Shown: positions 1-10,709 of the stretch, in pieces
How positions within the stretch are numbered: the first letter of the stretch is position 1
How the letters are laid out: each line of letters opens with the position of its first letter
Assembly: GCA_003586115.2 (NCBI GenBank)
Contig: QVOM02000073.1
Coordinates: 35,406,305 to 35,470,304, forward strand
Reading direction: 5' to 3'
Length of the DNA stretch: 64,000 nucleotides
Source: Salvator merianae
Taxonomy: Eukaryota; Chordata; Lepidosauria; Squamata; Teiidae
Made by a program: the position numbers and the translations under genes
The notes under the pieces: generated by a model
Seen by the model: only the letters and a program-made list of their open reading frames with translations
Databases searched by the model: none
Told to the model about the DNA's origin: nothing

Positions 1-366
1 AAGGCTCCTCTTAGTAGTATTCTTCTATGGGCCTTCCTCCTAAATGCCATCAAATTATACCTGCCTCCACAGAGTTAATTAAAACATAGACACAGACAGA
101 AAGAAAGATCCAGTGGTTGCTGATACCAAAAGGACTCATTCTTTTTTTATATACCATTTGTTTTTTTAAGAATGTGCACTGGGATTATCATATAAATGCC
201 AGCCTTTTCCTCATATGACACCTTTTTTGCCTGGGGGGGGGGGCTTCAAGAGAGACCGGTGACAGTCATGCACAAGTCATCTTTCTTTATATCTTGCTCT
301 ATTAGAAGAGTACATTTGGTGCCACCGTGAAGTCACTATTATCACTGTGGTGATAACAACCAACCT

Positions 367-670
367 AGATAGCTTTAAGAAAGGGTTACACAAATTCATG
401 GAGGACAGGTGTATCAATGGCTACTAGAATGGATGCCTAGGTACCACCTCTAGATTGGAGAGATAGTCAGGATTCCTCTAAAGGCCATCTGAAGGCAATT
501 GAGAGCACGTGAAGGTTTTGCCTTTGGCTGCATCCAGACATAGCTTACTTATTCTGCCATATTTGGATATTCCGGAATATCCATATTGATGGACTACTGT
601 GTGAGACAGAATGGTGGAATAGATGGGCTGTGGCCTGATCCAGCAGGACTCCTGTTATGCTCTTATGTTA
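367..670 (+). repeat. Interspersed LINE-type 3'-end repeat, split by a palindromic element
   Basis: The stretch begins AGAAAGGGTTACACAAATTC, continues through CATGGAGGACAGGTGTATCA, and ends with GGCCTGATCCAGCAGGACTC and a TTATG-rich tail. This is a very common reptile interspersed repeat; I assign it to a non-LTR element 3' end (CR1/L2 type) from memory of the pattern, not by alignment. The middle is replaced by a family B palindrome at 526-590, so the family B insertion is younger. Confidence 0.55.
526..590. mobile_element. Palindromic MITE, family B, truncated copy
   Basis: The copy starts GGCTGCATCCAGACATAGCT, runs through CTTACTTATTCTGC, and contains the perfect 18-bp palindrome GGATATTCCGGAATATCC at 565-582. 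The same terminal sequence occurs at 28.6 and 40.3 kb. Only one half is intact here; the second inverted terminus is missing. It sits inside the older LINE-type repeat at 367-670. Confidence 0.55.
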
Positions 671-2130
671 AGGAATAAATCTTGTTTTTGTGTCATGCTG
701 AAAAATGAAGTATGAACTCTGATATTATTATTGTTGCGTTTCATTTTTAGGTCAGTTGATATTTATGAATATGACGTGTGCTTTTGGAAGCACCTATGTA
801 AAAATCACTGGATCTACAGCTGCCTCGTCTGTGACCTCTGACCCCTTGATACAGTTTATGATACTCTGGAGATCTGAGGGGACTATGACCTATAAAACCA
901 TATAACAGTCCTTGTGAATCAATGCTTTATATTCATATCTATTGCAATCCTTTGCCATCCAGCTATGGATATGAGACTGTCAGGATTTAATTTGTGCATA
1001 TGGTTCTGATCTGCAACTTGACAGTTGTTCTAAGCATCCCATATGAAAACTGCCAAGACTATGAGAATCTGTAGACTACATCAGTGTTTCTTATACTGTC
1101 AAAATATGTTCTAGTAATAATTTTAAAATTTTTCTCGGTGACGGCCGTGCTACGAAATATGTGACTCATGGTCATTATAGTTCAGTCCATGCGCACAAAA
1201 ATGAACTGTGTTTTGAGAGTGGTTTCATCAACATCCAGCATGATTTCATGTTGCTTGCCACAACAACACCAAACACTGTTAGTTCCATGATTTTTTCAGT
1301 TCAGTCTATGGAGATAGATGCAACAGATGATTTGATGTTGCCTTTGGGATACTCTATACATTTAGAGGGTCAAGAAGGTCTGTACATCGAACCCATATAC
1401 CACAGCAGAAGATGGAAGATGATTTTTAAACTTAAATCTGTAATTTTACAGTGTTTTTGCCAAGATTCTTTGTGAAATCCAGAGGATTTGCAAAGTTTCC
1501 TGTTTTTGGAACATGGTAGCGCATGATCAATCATTTTGGTACAGGTTCACACGCATACCTGCATTTGGCAGTGCTTGGGGAAACACAGGTCAGTGAACAC
1601 ATGAGACTCTGTGTCAGTGAGCCATGATGTACATCCATATTTTTGTGCCATAGTGTGGCATCAAGACTTGAATCCATGATTTTTTAAATCCATCAGTCCA
1701 AGAACATGGGTGTGTTTTGTGATTTAATGATGATTTTGTACAGATTCCTAAGACCAATACAGATACATTCTGCATTTTTTTTTCTGTCTACTCTGATCTG
1801 TCTAAGGGGCTCTAAGCTTCTAAAACTCAGGAGACAAATTTGTAAACTGGTGTTACAGTCTTTCCTTTGTGGCACTTACCCTATAGAATGCTTTGCTATT
1901 ACGCTATTTTAGCATATGTGTAGCAGCTCTCAGGGCTTTGAAAGTTTCTGCTTCCTTCAGCCCTTTTCATGTGTCCCCTCTTCCTCACAGAAGCATCAAA
2001 AGTATGAAAATTATGCAAACATGTTCTCCTCTTTTAGACTTTGAGATCCAGCAGACCTCCATAATAGCCTTAGAAATGACAAAACACCTTTGCAATGTGC
2101 TTGCTGCATCCCCCCCCCAAAAGCATCTAT
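671..2130. other. Unannotated intronic DNA
   Basis: No gene or known repeat was recognised. The longest open frame (1161-1475, 104 codons from GTG) has no family resemblance. AT-rich, with scattered ATG/CAT repeats. Confidence 0.6.
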
Positions 2131-2345
2131 TTTACTTATTTAATGTTTGCATTTATATCTCACCTTTTTTACAAAAACCTCAGAGAGTCATATATTATTA
2201 TTCTCCCCTCCATTTTAGAAGAAGGCTAGGCTGCAGGGCAGTGCCTTATCCAAGGTCACCCAGTGCGCTTCCATGGTTGAGTGGGGATCTGATACCTGGT
2301 GTCGCAGGTTTCAATCTTGGCACTTTAATCATTATGCAATGCTGC
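2131..2345 (-). repeat. MIR-like SINE with L2-type tail
   Basis: Read on the minus strand it contains ACTGGGTGACCTTGGATAAG followed by GCACTGCC and CAGCCTAGCC. This corresponds to the 'GTGACCTTGGGCAAGTCACT' core of MIR-type, tRNA-derived SINEs. The tail GGTGAGATATAAATGCAAAC ends in an AATAAGTAAA run. A second copy in the opposite orientation is at 28771-28893. Old and diverged. Confidence 0.6.
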
Positions 2346-3894
2346 AGGAAATTTAACCTCTGCCTATAAACTTTTTCGGCAAGAGAATTTGCATAAATGT
2401 CATTTGAATCATTAAGTGCTGCTTTCCATCCTGTTCTCCGGACAATCGACAACTAAAGTCTCATGGATACAAAATCTTCTGCATGAAGCAGCTTGGTCCC
2501 CCCCCCCAAAAAAAAAAAATAAAGAAGAAAAGAAAAAGTGTCCCGCAGACTACTTTGCCCCAAACAGAGAGAAATCCCACCCTTCCGAGCAGACTAAGGA
2601 TTGTAGATGCCTATATCCAATTATTTTGAAGATCCTCAGGCTGTAATCAAACTGGCTGGCTGTGATCTGTAGTTGAGGCATCAGGTCCCTCCTGGAACCC
2701 TTCACTCTGGCCCATTGCAGCTGTGGCACTGAACAGAGCTACACAGCATATTTTATGGGCACAAATATGGTCAACTGCTCTGTTGCTTTTCTTGCAAAGG
2801 GCATCCCACGGATGCCCAAACGTACACAGGAGGGAGGAAATGACGCCAAACTGTTTGGAAAGTGCAAAATCCATATTCTTTCCCTCTCGTCCTTTCTGCT
2901 AGTCTGTGGCAGAACATGGACTATACAAGACTACACAAGCAGCTGCTACATGTGTCACAGGAACGTGCACCTCTCAATCTTTTTTTTCCTTTTGGCTCCT
3001 GATTAGAAACAAACAAACTGGAGCTTAACAATTCCATATGAAATTCCATATGGAACAGTCAAGTTGCTGAAATGGGATCCCACTGTTGGCATGGTACACA
3101 AATGTGTTATAGCGATTGCTTAATATGCCACCTTCATAACCCGTGAACAGCTCTAGCCCTCAGGTAGCAGACAGAGCTCGTTGCACAATCACATTGGCAG
3201 CAGCTTTGGTTACTCATGACCAAGCCATGCTGAGCCTCTGTTTTGTTTATTTGATCCAGCTTCCTTCTCATAGAAGACCCATCTCTTGTTCTGTTGCTGC
3301 TGCTTTCTGTGGCAGGGAGCTGCAGGACTGAGAATGCAGTCCAATATCCTTGAGCACTAGACAGCTTTGCTTCCAATGTCACCTTGGCAAAAATGCTGCA
3401 GTTCAAACTTCGGCAGGGGGGAGCAAGAAGATAAAGGTGGCATTGTTGATCTGTTTAAAGGAGGAGAGAAAGCTGTGGAAATTAAAAATCCAGCTCTGCC
3501 ACTGCAGAAGGTGCTGCTCTATATTTCCTACTGGTCTGCCAAATAAGGACGGGGGTAGGGTCAGTATATAAGAATATCTAGATAGATCTGTTGTCTGCTT
3601 ATGTTGTCACCCATTCACAACCTCTATGCTTCAATCCTTTAAGTCTGTTTGCAAGAGACACCCCGCCAAAGCGGATGTGGAACAACCTACATTTCTTTCA
3701 TCAAAGAGCAGAATACACATTCAGAATGCAAAATTTTGCGGTTCCAAATAATTGGTGTTCCAGAAGATCTAAACCATTACCCAAGGGTACATTAAATTGA
3801 TTAAAAATACTTTCAGTCAACTAAAGCAACAACAAAAACAGATTTTAAAGCCCCGTCACTCAGCTGATTACTGTTACTCCCTGCCCCAAAGTCG
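2346..3894. other. Unannotated intronic DNA
   Basis: No gene or repeat family recognised. It contains a C-run followed by an A-run near 2500-2519. Several open frames of 60-90 codons on both strands look like chance. Confidence 0.55.
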
Positions 3895-4057
3895 CACTCC
3901 TGATGCTCTGGAGTGGAGTGAAGAAACAAGAGCTTTTCTGAGGCTGTCAATCAGTTGTGGAACTTCCTGCCACTAGAGATCAAACTGTCCTCCATGCGCT
4001 GGAGTTTTTAGGAAAAAGCTTGAGGACCCATTTCTTCACTCAGCCTTGAGGAATTTA
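3895..4057 (+). mobile_element. LINE 3' coding remnant (L2/CR1-like), upstream piece
   Basis: Conceptual translation with frame changes gives the pattern 'LWN-LP-EI ... FRKKL-THLFTQ', the usual C-terminal signature of the ORF2 of L2/CR1-type LINEs; the DNA includes TTGTGGAACTTCCTGCCACT and GGAAAAAGCTTGAGGACCCA. The matching 3' tail appears at 4540-4662. The two pieces are separated by a segment with family B-like termini. Confidence 0.55.
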
Positions 4058-4483
4058 AGCTGCATCCACATGGATGAAAATGGCTGCCTGCAAATGGCCT
4101 GTATGGCATGGTTTCTGTACACTGGCATCTGTGTTGGGCCTGCAGCCTACCCCTGACTGGCATAAGGGCTCTTGGAGGCCTCCTTTGTACAGAGCATGAA
4201 AAACTACTCAAAGGACACTTGCTGCCCTCTTCTGTCCCAGTCACTGTCTGGAGAGATGGTGGCTGCCAAGGGAGATTTACCTTTATTGCTTTCTGCCTGG
4301 CACAATAAAAGCACTGGACAGAAAACAGCTATCTTCTACAACCTCCAAATCATTCCACAGGTCTCAAAGCTGGGAAGGGCGGGATGTGCCCGGATGCGTA
4401 GCTGACACCCTTCGCACTGGAGTGGCGAAATCACTGGACCCCAGCGTGTAGGTGCTGCTTTGGGGCATCACGAAGATGCAGCC
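4058..4483. mobile_element. DNA-transposon insertion with family B-like termini
   Basis: The segment starts AGCTGCATCCACATGGATGA and ends with GATGCAGCC, so the ends form an inverted repeat close to GGCTGCATC. It interrupts a LINE 3' end. The interior (about 400 bp) shows no coding sequence I recognise and does not match the short family B palindromes, so only the termini link it to them. No clear target duplication was seen. Confidence 0.4.
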
Positions 4484-4539
4484 TTTCCTTTCCGTACAGC
4501 ACTGCCCTGCATTTTGCTTTTGCTTCCCATTTTGTCTTA

Positions 4540-4662
4540 TGATCGGTTTCAATGGCTTGTTTTAAACTGCTCATTTCGTGGCACATTTTGTGTTGTTTAT
4601 GACATCCTGGGCTCCTTCTGGAAGCAGGACAGGATATAAAAATAATGGATGAAATAAATTAC
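4540..4662 (+). mobile_element. LINE 3' end, downstream piece
   Basis: The stretch contains TTTTAAACTGCTCATTTCGT and ends GGACAGGATATAAAAATAAT, like the 'gggcgggatataaaaat' terminus of L2/CR1-type LINE 3' untranslated regions. It follows on from the coding remnant at 3895-4057. Confidence 0.5.
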
Positions 4663-7192
4663 TAATTGCCAAACAGGCCGTACAGAGATGCTTTGCTTGT
4701 CTCACAAGTTTTCTCCAGTCACCCCAAAATTGTCTTCATGCCAGCACAGAAGTGTAGAGCATACAGCACAGCTTGTGTTCTTTCCCCTATTTTTTTTTTT
4801 TTTTGGATACTATTCTATTGGTAGGAACCTGCTCGCTAATATCTTCTTTTCCTGTTATTAAGAAGAGAACAAGGTACATAGTGGAGCGCCTGCTAACCGT
4901 CCCCGTCAGCAGGTTTCTCAGACCTTGAAGTGTCCTCAAAAGCTACCATATTGATGATGTGAGGCAGGTGCTGCCAAGGGTGGTTGGAGGAAAAATCGGC
5001 TTAGTGCACACAGACAGCTGATATCGACTCACTTTCCTTACACTGCTGCTAGCATTGCAAGCCAGGGACGGCAGAGTCATGTGCAATGGAAACTGAGAGA
5101 TCTGAGCGGGGGAGGGGTGTTACCAGAAGAAAAAGGGCTGCTTCTACGGCTGTATAAAACAAGCTACTTCTAAGCAACTCTTGTTTCAGGCTACATGCTT
5201 CAGTGAAGCCCAGGGAGCTGGAAATGCAGGGAGACTGGAAGCAAACAGATTTGATACAGGGCTCACTATTTATTTTTATTTTTTTACTTCGAAAGGTGTC
5301 ATTTAAGGAAAGGACTTTAACCCTTTCCTCTGTTACTGTTTCACTGATCTAAATCCCCATCTAGTAAAACTGCCTAAAGCTATGTGATGGGGCAATATAT
5401 GCAATTGTTATAATAATTATTGCTTTTCTCAGTGGAGGTGTAGCTAACAGCAGCCTTGGGAACATTTTAGATTATGATAAACCCTGAGGATGAGGGAAAG
5501 GGTAAAACATGCATTCCTCCATTACCAATTCTTAGATTAAAAGAGCAGATACAAAACCATTCACCCAAGCAGGCTTGCTTCTTTTTTTTTTTTTTTCCAG
5601 TGAAGATAAAGACATCTGACCTCCCACATCGCAGCTGCTTCATCTCCATTACCTGCATTTCCACAGAAATGAATTTATTGTGTGAAATTAACTTACCAGC
5701 ATTCTAGAATAGGAGCCCCCCTGGTTGGCTTCTGGGCCTCACTGGTCCACCTACCAGCATGGATCTCTGAGGCCCCGCTCACTGCTGCTAAACTTTGTCC
5801 ATACTGGATGGAGTGTAATCCCGATCAGGGAGGCACTGCTGTAGTCTAAGCAAGCAGGCCTGGCTGGTCCAGACCCACTGGTTCGGATCACGAAGAGGTG
5901 AGTTCAGAAAGGCCACCAGGCAAGGGCTTCCAATTCTTATTTCTACATTGTGGTAGAAATGGTCCAGCACTCACCTACAAAGACACACTCAGAACAGCCT
6001 CACAAACAGACCTTCAGAAGCACTCAGAATTTTAATAATATAGTATCTGAGCCTTCACTCTTAGCCACAAATAGCCAATATGACTGCCTTTTCCCTTATG
6101 AAATGTGAACAGCAGCCCATTCCGGAGAACGTAAGGCTGGGCTCCCGAGGAATATAGCATCTGCATGACAAACTAGTTTACCAAGAGACTGTGTCTCCCA
6201 GGGACCAGTCTGTCCACATGGGACTAGGCCTTGGAGACAGCTTTGAAATGATCTCCATGTGTTCCCTGGTGGTGGTCCAAAGCAGCTGCTTGTGTCTAGG
6301 ATGGCAGCAAGGAGCTGATCTGGCTTGCATGGAACATGGAGTCTGCTGCTATTTTGCCGCACTGTGGAAATGACCCTGGAAAAGAGCCAGCAACTTCAGA
6401 GGCTGGAAAATTTTCTTCCCGGCCTTCAAAGTTAGGTCAGACTTGGCTGCTGCAATATGGAGAGCCCTTGGCCTGCACCGCTGGCCACCAGTCCAGTCTT
6501 GTGCCAGTTCGCCCCATCTGACCCAAGGCTGGGCTGCACTGTGTGCACCAACTTGTGCCATGCAGACACAGCCTTAGATTCCAACAGAAATTATCGATCA
6601 CCCCAAATAATACTCAAGCAGGAGACAGTAGTAGAGTATTTGCTCTTTATTTAGCCTGAATTGAAAGCTGGCAAAAATCTGAGTATGGGGCACAAACACT
6701 TCTGCAGCATGTTGCATCATGGGTCTGACCCATAAACCATCAAACTCTCCAACAGAATATGCCATATTTCATAAGAAGCTAATACAGAGTATATGCTGGA
6801 CACAGTGGCCTTCCCATCCATGATTCATACTTCACCATGCTCTCCTTTCCCTCAAAGGACACCTTTCTGACCTACATTGGTTGCGATGCTGTGTTACGAA
6901 ATTACTGGAAGTCAGGAGCCCAACTGTACTGAAACCTCTTCTGGAACTCTGTCCTAAACGAGTGCTAAACAGATTTTTCAGACTGCTATTGCTCTCAAAG
7001 GTGATGTAACAAGGATCACTTTGAGTCCAGAAAGAACTCTGCTTCTGGACATGGGAAAAAACAGGACATCTTCCAAACACTGGCAAAACAAGACAGGAAT
7101 ACATGTATTTACTACAAATGTCCTTGCAGGTATAAAATAACTTTGCCAAACTAAATGAGTTTATAACCAAACCTTTTGGATTTCTTGGTTAT
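4663..7192. other. Mostly unannotated intronic DNA
   Basis: T15 runs lie at 4790-4804 and 5582-5596. The GC-richer part at 5700-6560 has short matches to family A ends (see rejected items) but no clear element. No gene recognised. The weak miR-378-like inverted repeat at 6862-6921 is in this stretch. Confidence 0.5.
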
Positions 7193-7758
7193 GGCCCTTT
7201 TTGCACTTACCTGCAGGAAATCCACATCACTGGGTCAGGATTAGCCCAGCCCACTAATTCAGACTGCAGGGAGGCGTGGGTGGGATCAGTGCCACCTGCA
7301 CGAGAAGTCCAGATTGTGTGAACATCATGGCCACATCCCCGCACCTCTGAAGGCTAGGCTTCCTAGCCTCAGGGTCTCTGGGGGATGCAATTCAGTGGTG
7401 TGCTATGGCGCACTGCAGAAAGGCACCCACCCCAAATCCCAAACATAGGAGGCATGCCTTCTGCATGCCTCCCATGTTCCGTATCAGGGCCACTGGTCCC
7501 TTTAGTAGACCTAATTATTTGGGTCTACCAGTGATCTAGATTAAGGTCTCCCATAATCTGGATTAGGGCCACTGGTCTCTTTGTTACAGATCCACATTAA
7601 GGCCTCCCTTAATCTGGATCTCATTCTGCCTTGTGCAGATAGAGCTGGACCAGCAGGAGGCAAGGTCTCCTAGATCTGCACTAACACGCAGATCTGGAGG
7701 CCTACATCCAATTTATATGGGCCCTTAATGTGGATTAAGGGCCCATGCAGAAAGGCCC
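7193..7758. mobile_element. Family A non-autonomous DNA transposon, copy 1
   Basis: The 566-bp element starts GGCCCTTTTTGCACTTACC and ends GCATGCAGAAAGGCCC-like, forming terminal inverted repeats of the family A type (GGGCCTNTTTGCAC). It is flanked on both sides by TAT (7190-7192 and 7759-7761), a probable 3-bp target duplication. It has no transposase. The interior holds an imperfect tandem duplication starting GGGCCACTGGTC at 7486 and 7563. The combination of GGG ends and 3-bp duplications suggests PIF/Harbinger. Confidence 0.7.
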
Positions 7759-10672
7759 TATGACCCTTCTCTGGTCCTCCTTTGCTGATTGCCAAATTCA
7801 CAGTATATTTGTTGTAGCTTGCATTAGATCTTCTCTAAAAGCTTCCTCCAACTCTGGTGCAAAATGAACAAGAAAAGCAAGCACTGAAAATCATCAGTAC
7901 TGTGTAGCAAAATTCACTTGCGCAGCCGAAAACTCTGCTTTGGTCTGTGCATCTAAATATAGCATCCAAATTTATTACCATGCCGGCTGCCAGCCTTGGT
8001 TCTAGGTGAGCTAGGATACTTCTGATAAGACTCCCCATGTTCTCAGTGATAATGCAGAATCAAATATGCCCAAATAAATACAAGCAGCTGGCTAAGACAT
8101 CTTAGACAAAAGCAACAAAAGTGAACAAGAACAAGAAGCTTGAGACCCACAAAAAATCCTTTCCTCACAAACACTTTAAATATTTATGGGCTGGGATGCT
8201 AACAAGCCAGAAATAAAATTCTGAATGAATCTCCTACTAGGTGCCATCATATCCATCTGCATGCTTAAAACAAATACAAAACTGGGATATAAATAGCATA
8301 TATGAGTATCATTTCTATTAAGTGCTTCTTTTTTTAAAATAACTTGGCTTATAATGAAATCTGAAGCTCCTATAAATACACAAAGGTCTATACTTTATAA
8401 CCCCTTAAACCTACATTACGGCCCCGTGTCAGAAGGAATAAATTATAGTCTGTTTTACTAGCAGATAAAGATGGCAACAACAAGGAAGAATTGCAAGAAA
8501 CGCAAAACCTAGCTCACCTGAAGCTTGCTATGTTATGTCCAGGCTACTTGCTGATTGTGTGGCCCAAAAACTCAATGAACAGACTGTCATTTTATCAGCC
8601 AAGTTCCCAACATTTTGTAGGATTACATTTGGCACTCTTCTCAGTTTCGCTGTTAATTACAGATACCACCGAAGAAGTGAGCCGGTAGTCCAAAGTGCTG
8701 TATGCTTTCTCTTGCAAGAATGTAGGGATGCAGAGACATTTGTGAGGGAGCAGATGAACTGCATAGACCTCAGGAGGGCCCCGCAAAAGACCTAGCAGCG
8801 GGATACAATGGTCTAGCCTAGGCTCTAAAGCTTATCACAACACAGATGGCTTGTGCGGGTCTCTCAGAACATCCAACATTTTTATTAAGACTCCTAGCCA
8901 AGTGGCCTCAGCAGAAGATAATCTTGCCTGCCCCAATCTCAGTTTATCTGTCAATGATAAGACCTTCTACATGGGGGTGGGGCAGTAAGTCTCCTATATG
9001 AAAATCTCAGGACAGGCAGTTCAGCAGGAAGTGAAAACACGGGGATGAGAATAGATGAAATTCTCCTGGACCTAGATTATTATTCTACTGGCTGCTAATA
9101 CCTTTACAATACCTATCCTCAATAAACCCATCCTCAGTGTGATCCTGATCAGGGTGGCCCTGACTGGTATTACTGGTAAACCAATTAATTGAGTCCAGCA
9201 GCGGACCAGCAGCACTGATCCAGAACATGGGAGGAGTGTACATCTTCCATGTTCAAGATTAGTGGGGGACACATTGTGCTGCCAAAATGCGTCCACCAGA
9301 GGCCTCAGGTTAGGAACATATCTTCCTAGCCCTCTGAAGTGTGGGAGTCCAGCCGTGAAGCTTGCACAACATTTAGCATAATTATCCCATTCTAAGATGG
9401 AAAGTGTGAAAGTAACCAATTTCTCTTTGGATCCTGCAGTCCAAATAGTGGTGGCATGCCAGATTTCAGACCAAATGGTGAGCCACTATTGAAGCTGCAG
9501 GAATATTTAAGAGCTTTCTAGTGGAATTGCCTTGCATGGCTGATTTTGCATTTTCACTGATTTTTGATCTTCAGGTTTTTGGATAAACCCTACCTTGGCT
9601 GCTTGGACTACTTGGGTACCGGACTCTCCAGGATTAACCTCAGTCTCCCACATAATTCTGTCTTTTTTCCCTCTGCCTTCAAGTTTGGCTTCCTCACTTC
9701 TTGCTCTGCTTCTGCGGTTCATTTGTGCCTCACATAACACAGTCTTGTACATCATGGCTGTGCTCTTAAAGGTCAGTAAAGTGCAACTTTCTGTTTTTCA
9801 TACAGTTTTGTGCAACACAGCTTTGTTCCTACAATGCTGGAAAAATGCAACCCTCCTCATTTAATATAATCACAGAAACTTGCAGTAATCCAGTTTGGCT
9901 TCTGCAGCACCACACTTATGCTACTAGATGAATCTCCTTTCCTGGTTTCTATTGGTAAATTGGGTCTCTGTGTTTCCTGGAAATTCCAGTTTTCCACAGC
10001 ACAGTTTTGCAGTACATGAAGGTTTGCAGGAACCAAACCATAAGGTTTTATGAGGGAAACAGCACTTACTGCGGGAGATAGTTGATGGCCTTTCTCGTTT
10101 TTCTTTCCTGCACATACAAACTTGCCAGTGACCTGATCGAAGGTGTCCTGTTGGATTGAAGAACTATTTAGGGGCATCTCATACTTCTCACCAGCGACCT
10201 AGGGATACTATTGCCACCTGCAAAACCTGACATTTCTCTTGCCCATTTCAAAACTTTGCTATTTAGCTTGATTTTGTAGCTGCAACACCTCTTGCCTCTG
10301 AAGTCTGATCAAAAATATGCTGATAGCGAAGAAATGGGCCTCGAAGAAGAAGCTGAATTCTGCCAGCTGGGCAGTTGCACTTGGCCAAGTGTTCTGTACT
10401 GAACGGAGCACGACTACAGCCACGCCCCCTTCCCTGACCCCCGTTTTAGTTTCCAAGGTTGTTAAGCAGACTTGTGAGTTTTACTGGCATTTAGGAACAA
10501 ATATAACAGGACGCCCTTTTGACAGCATCAGCTCAACATGGGGCATGAATTCTACATGCAGATTTATGTCTCTGGCAGCTTGGCTTTTGGCGTCAGTTTC
10601 AAAGGTTGAAAGTGCTTGATGGGGCCTGAAAAAGTGTTTGGATGGATGCCTTCCAAGACTGACTGTGAACTC

Positions 10673-10709
10673 AAGAAGAAGGAGCAGCAGCAGGAGGAGG
10701 AGGAGAAGG
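10673..10709. repeat. (AAG/CAG/GAG)n trinucleotide tract
   Basis: An imperfect run of RRG trinucleotides (AAGAAGAAGGAGCAGCAGC, then GGAGGAGGAGGAG). It creates a poly-leucine stretch in an antisense open frame that is not a gene. Confidence 0.7.

Noticed and set aside
1161..1475. 104-codon plus-strand frame
   Set aside because: It starts with GTG and shows no recognisable domain. Frames of this length occur by chance repeatedly in this window.
5734..5914. Possible short family A copy (GGGCCTCAC ... GAGTTCAGAAAGGCC)
   Set aside because: The left end lacks the GCACT part of the TIR, and no hairpin or duplication supports it.
6832..7170. 112-codon minus-strand frame
   Set aside because: No family resemblance, cysteine- and serine-rich chance composition, and no splice or promoter context.
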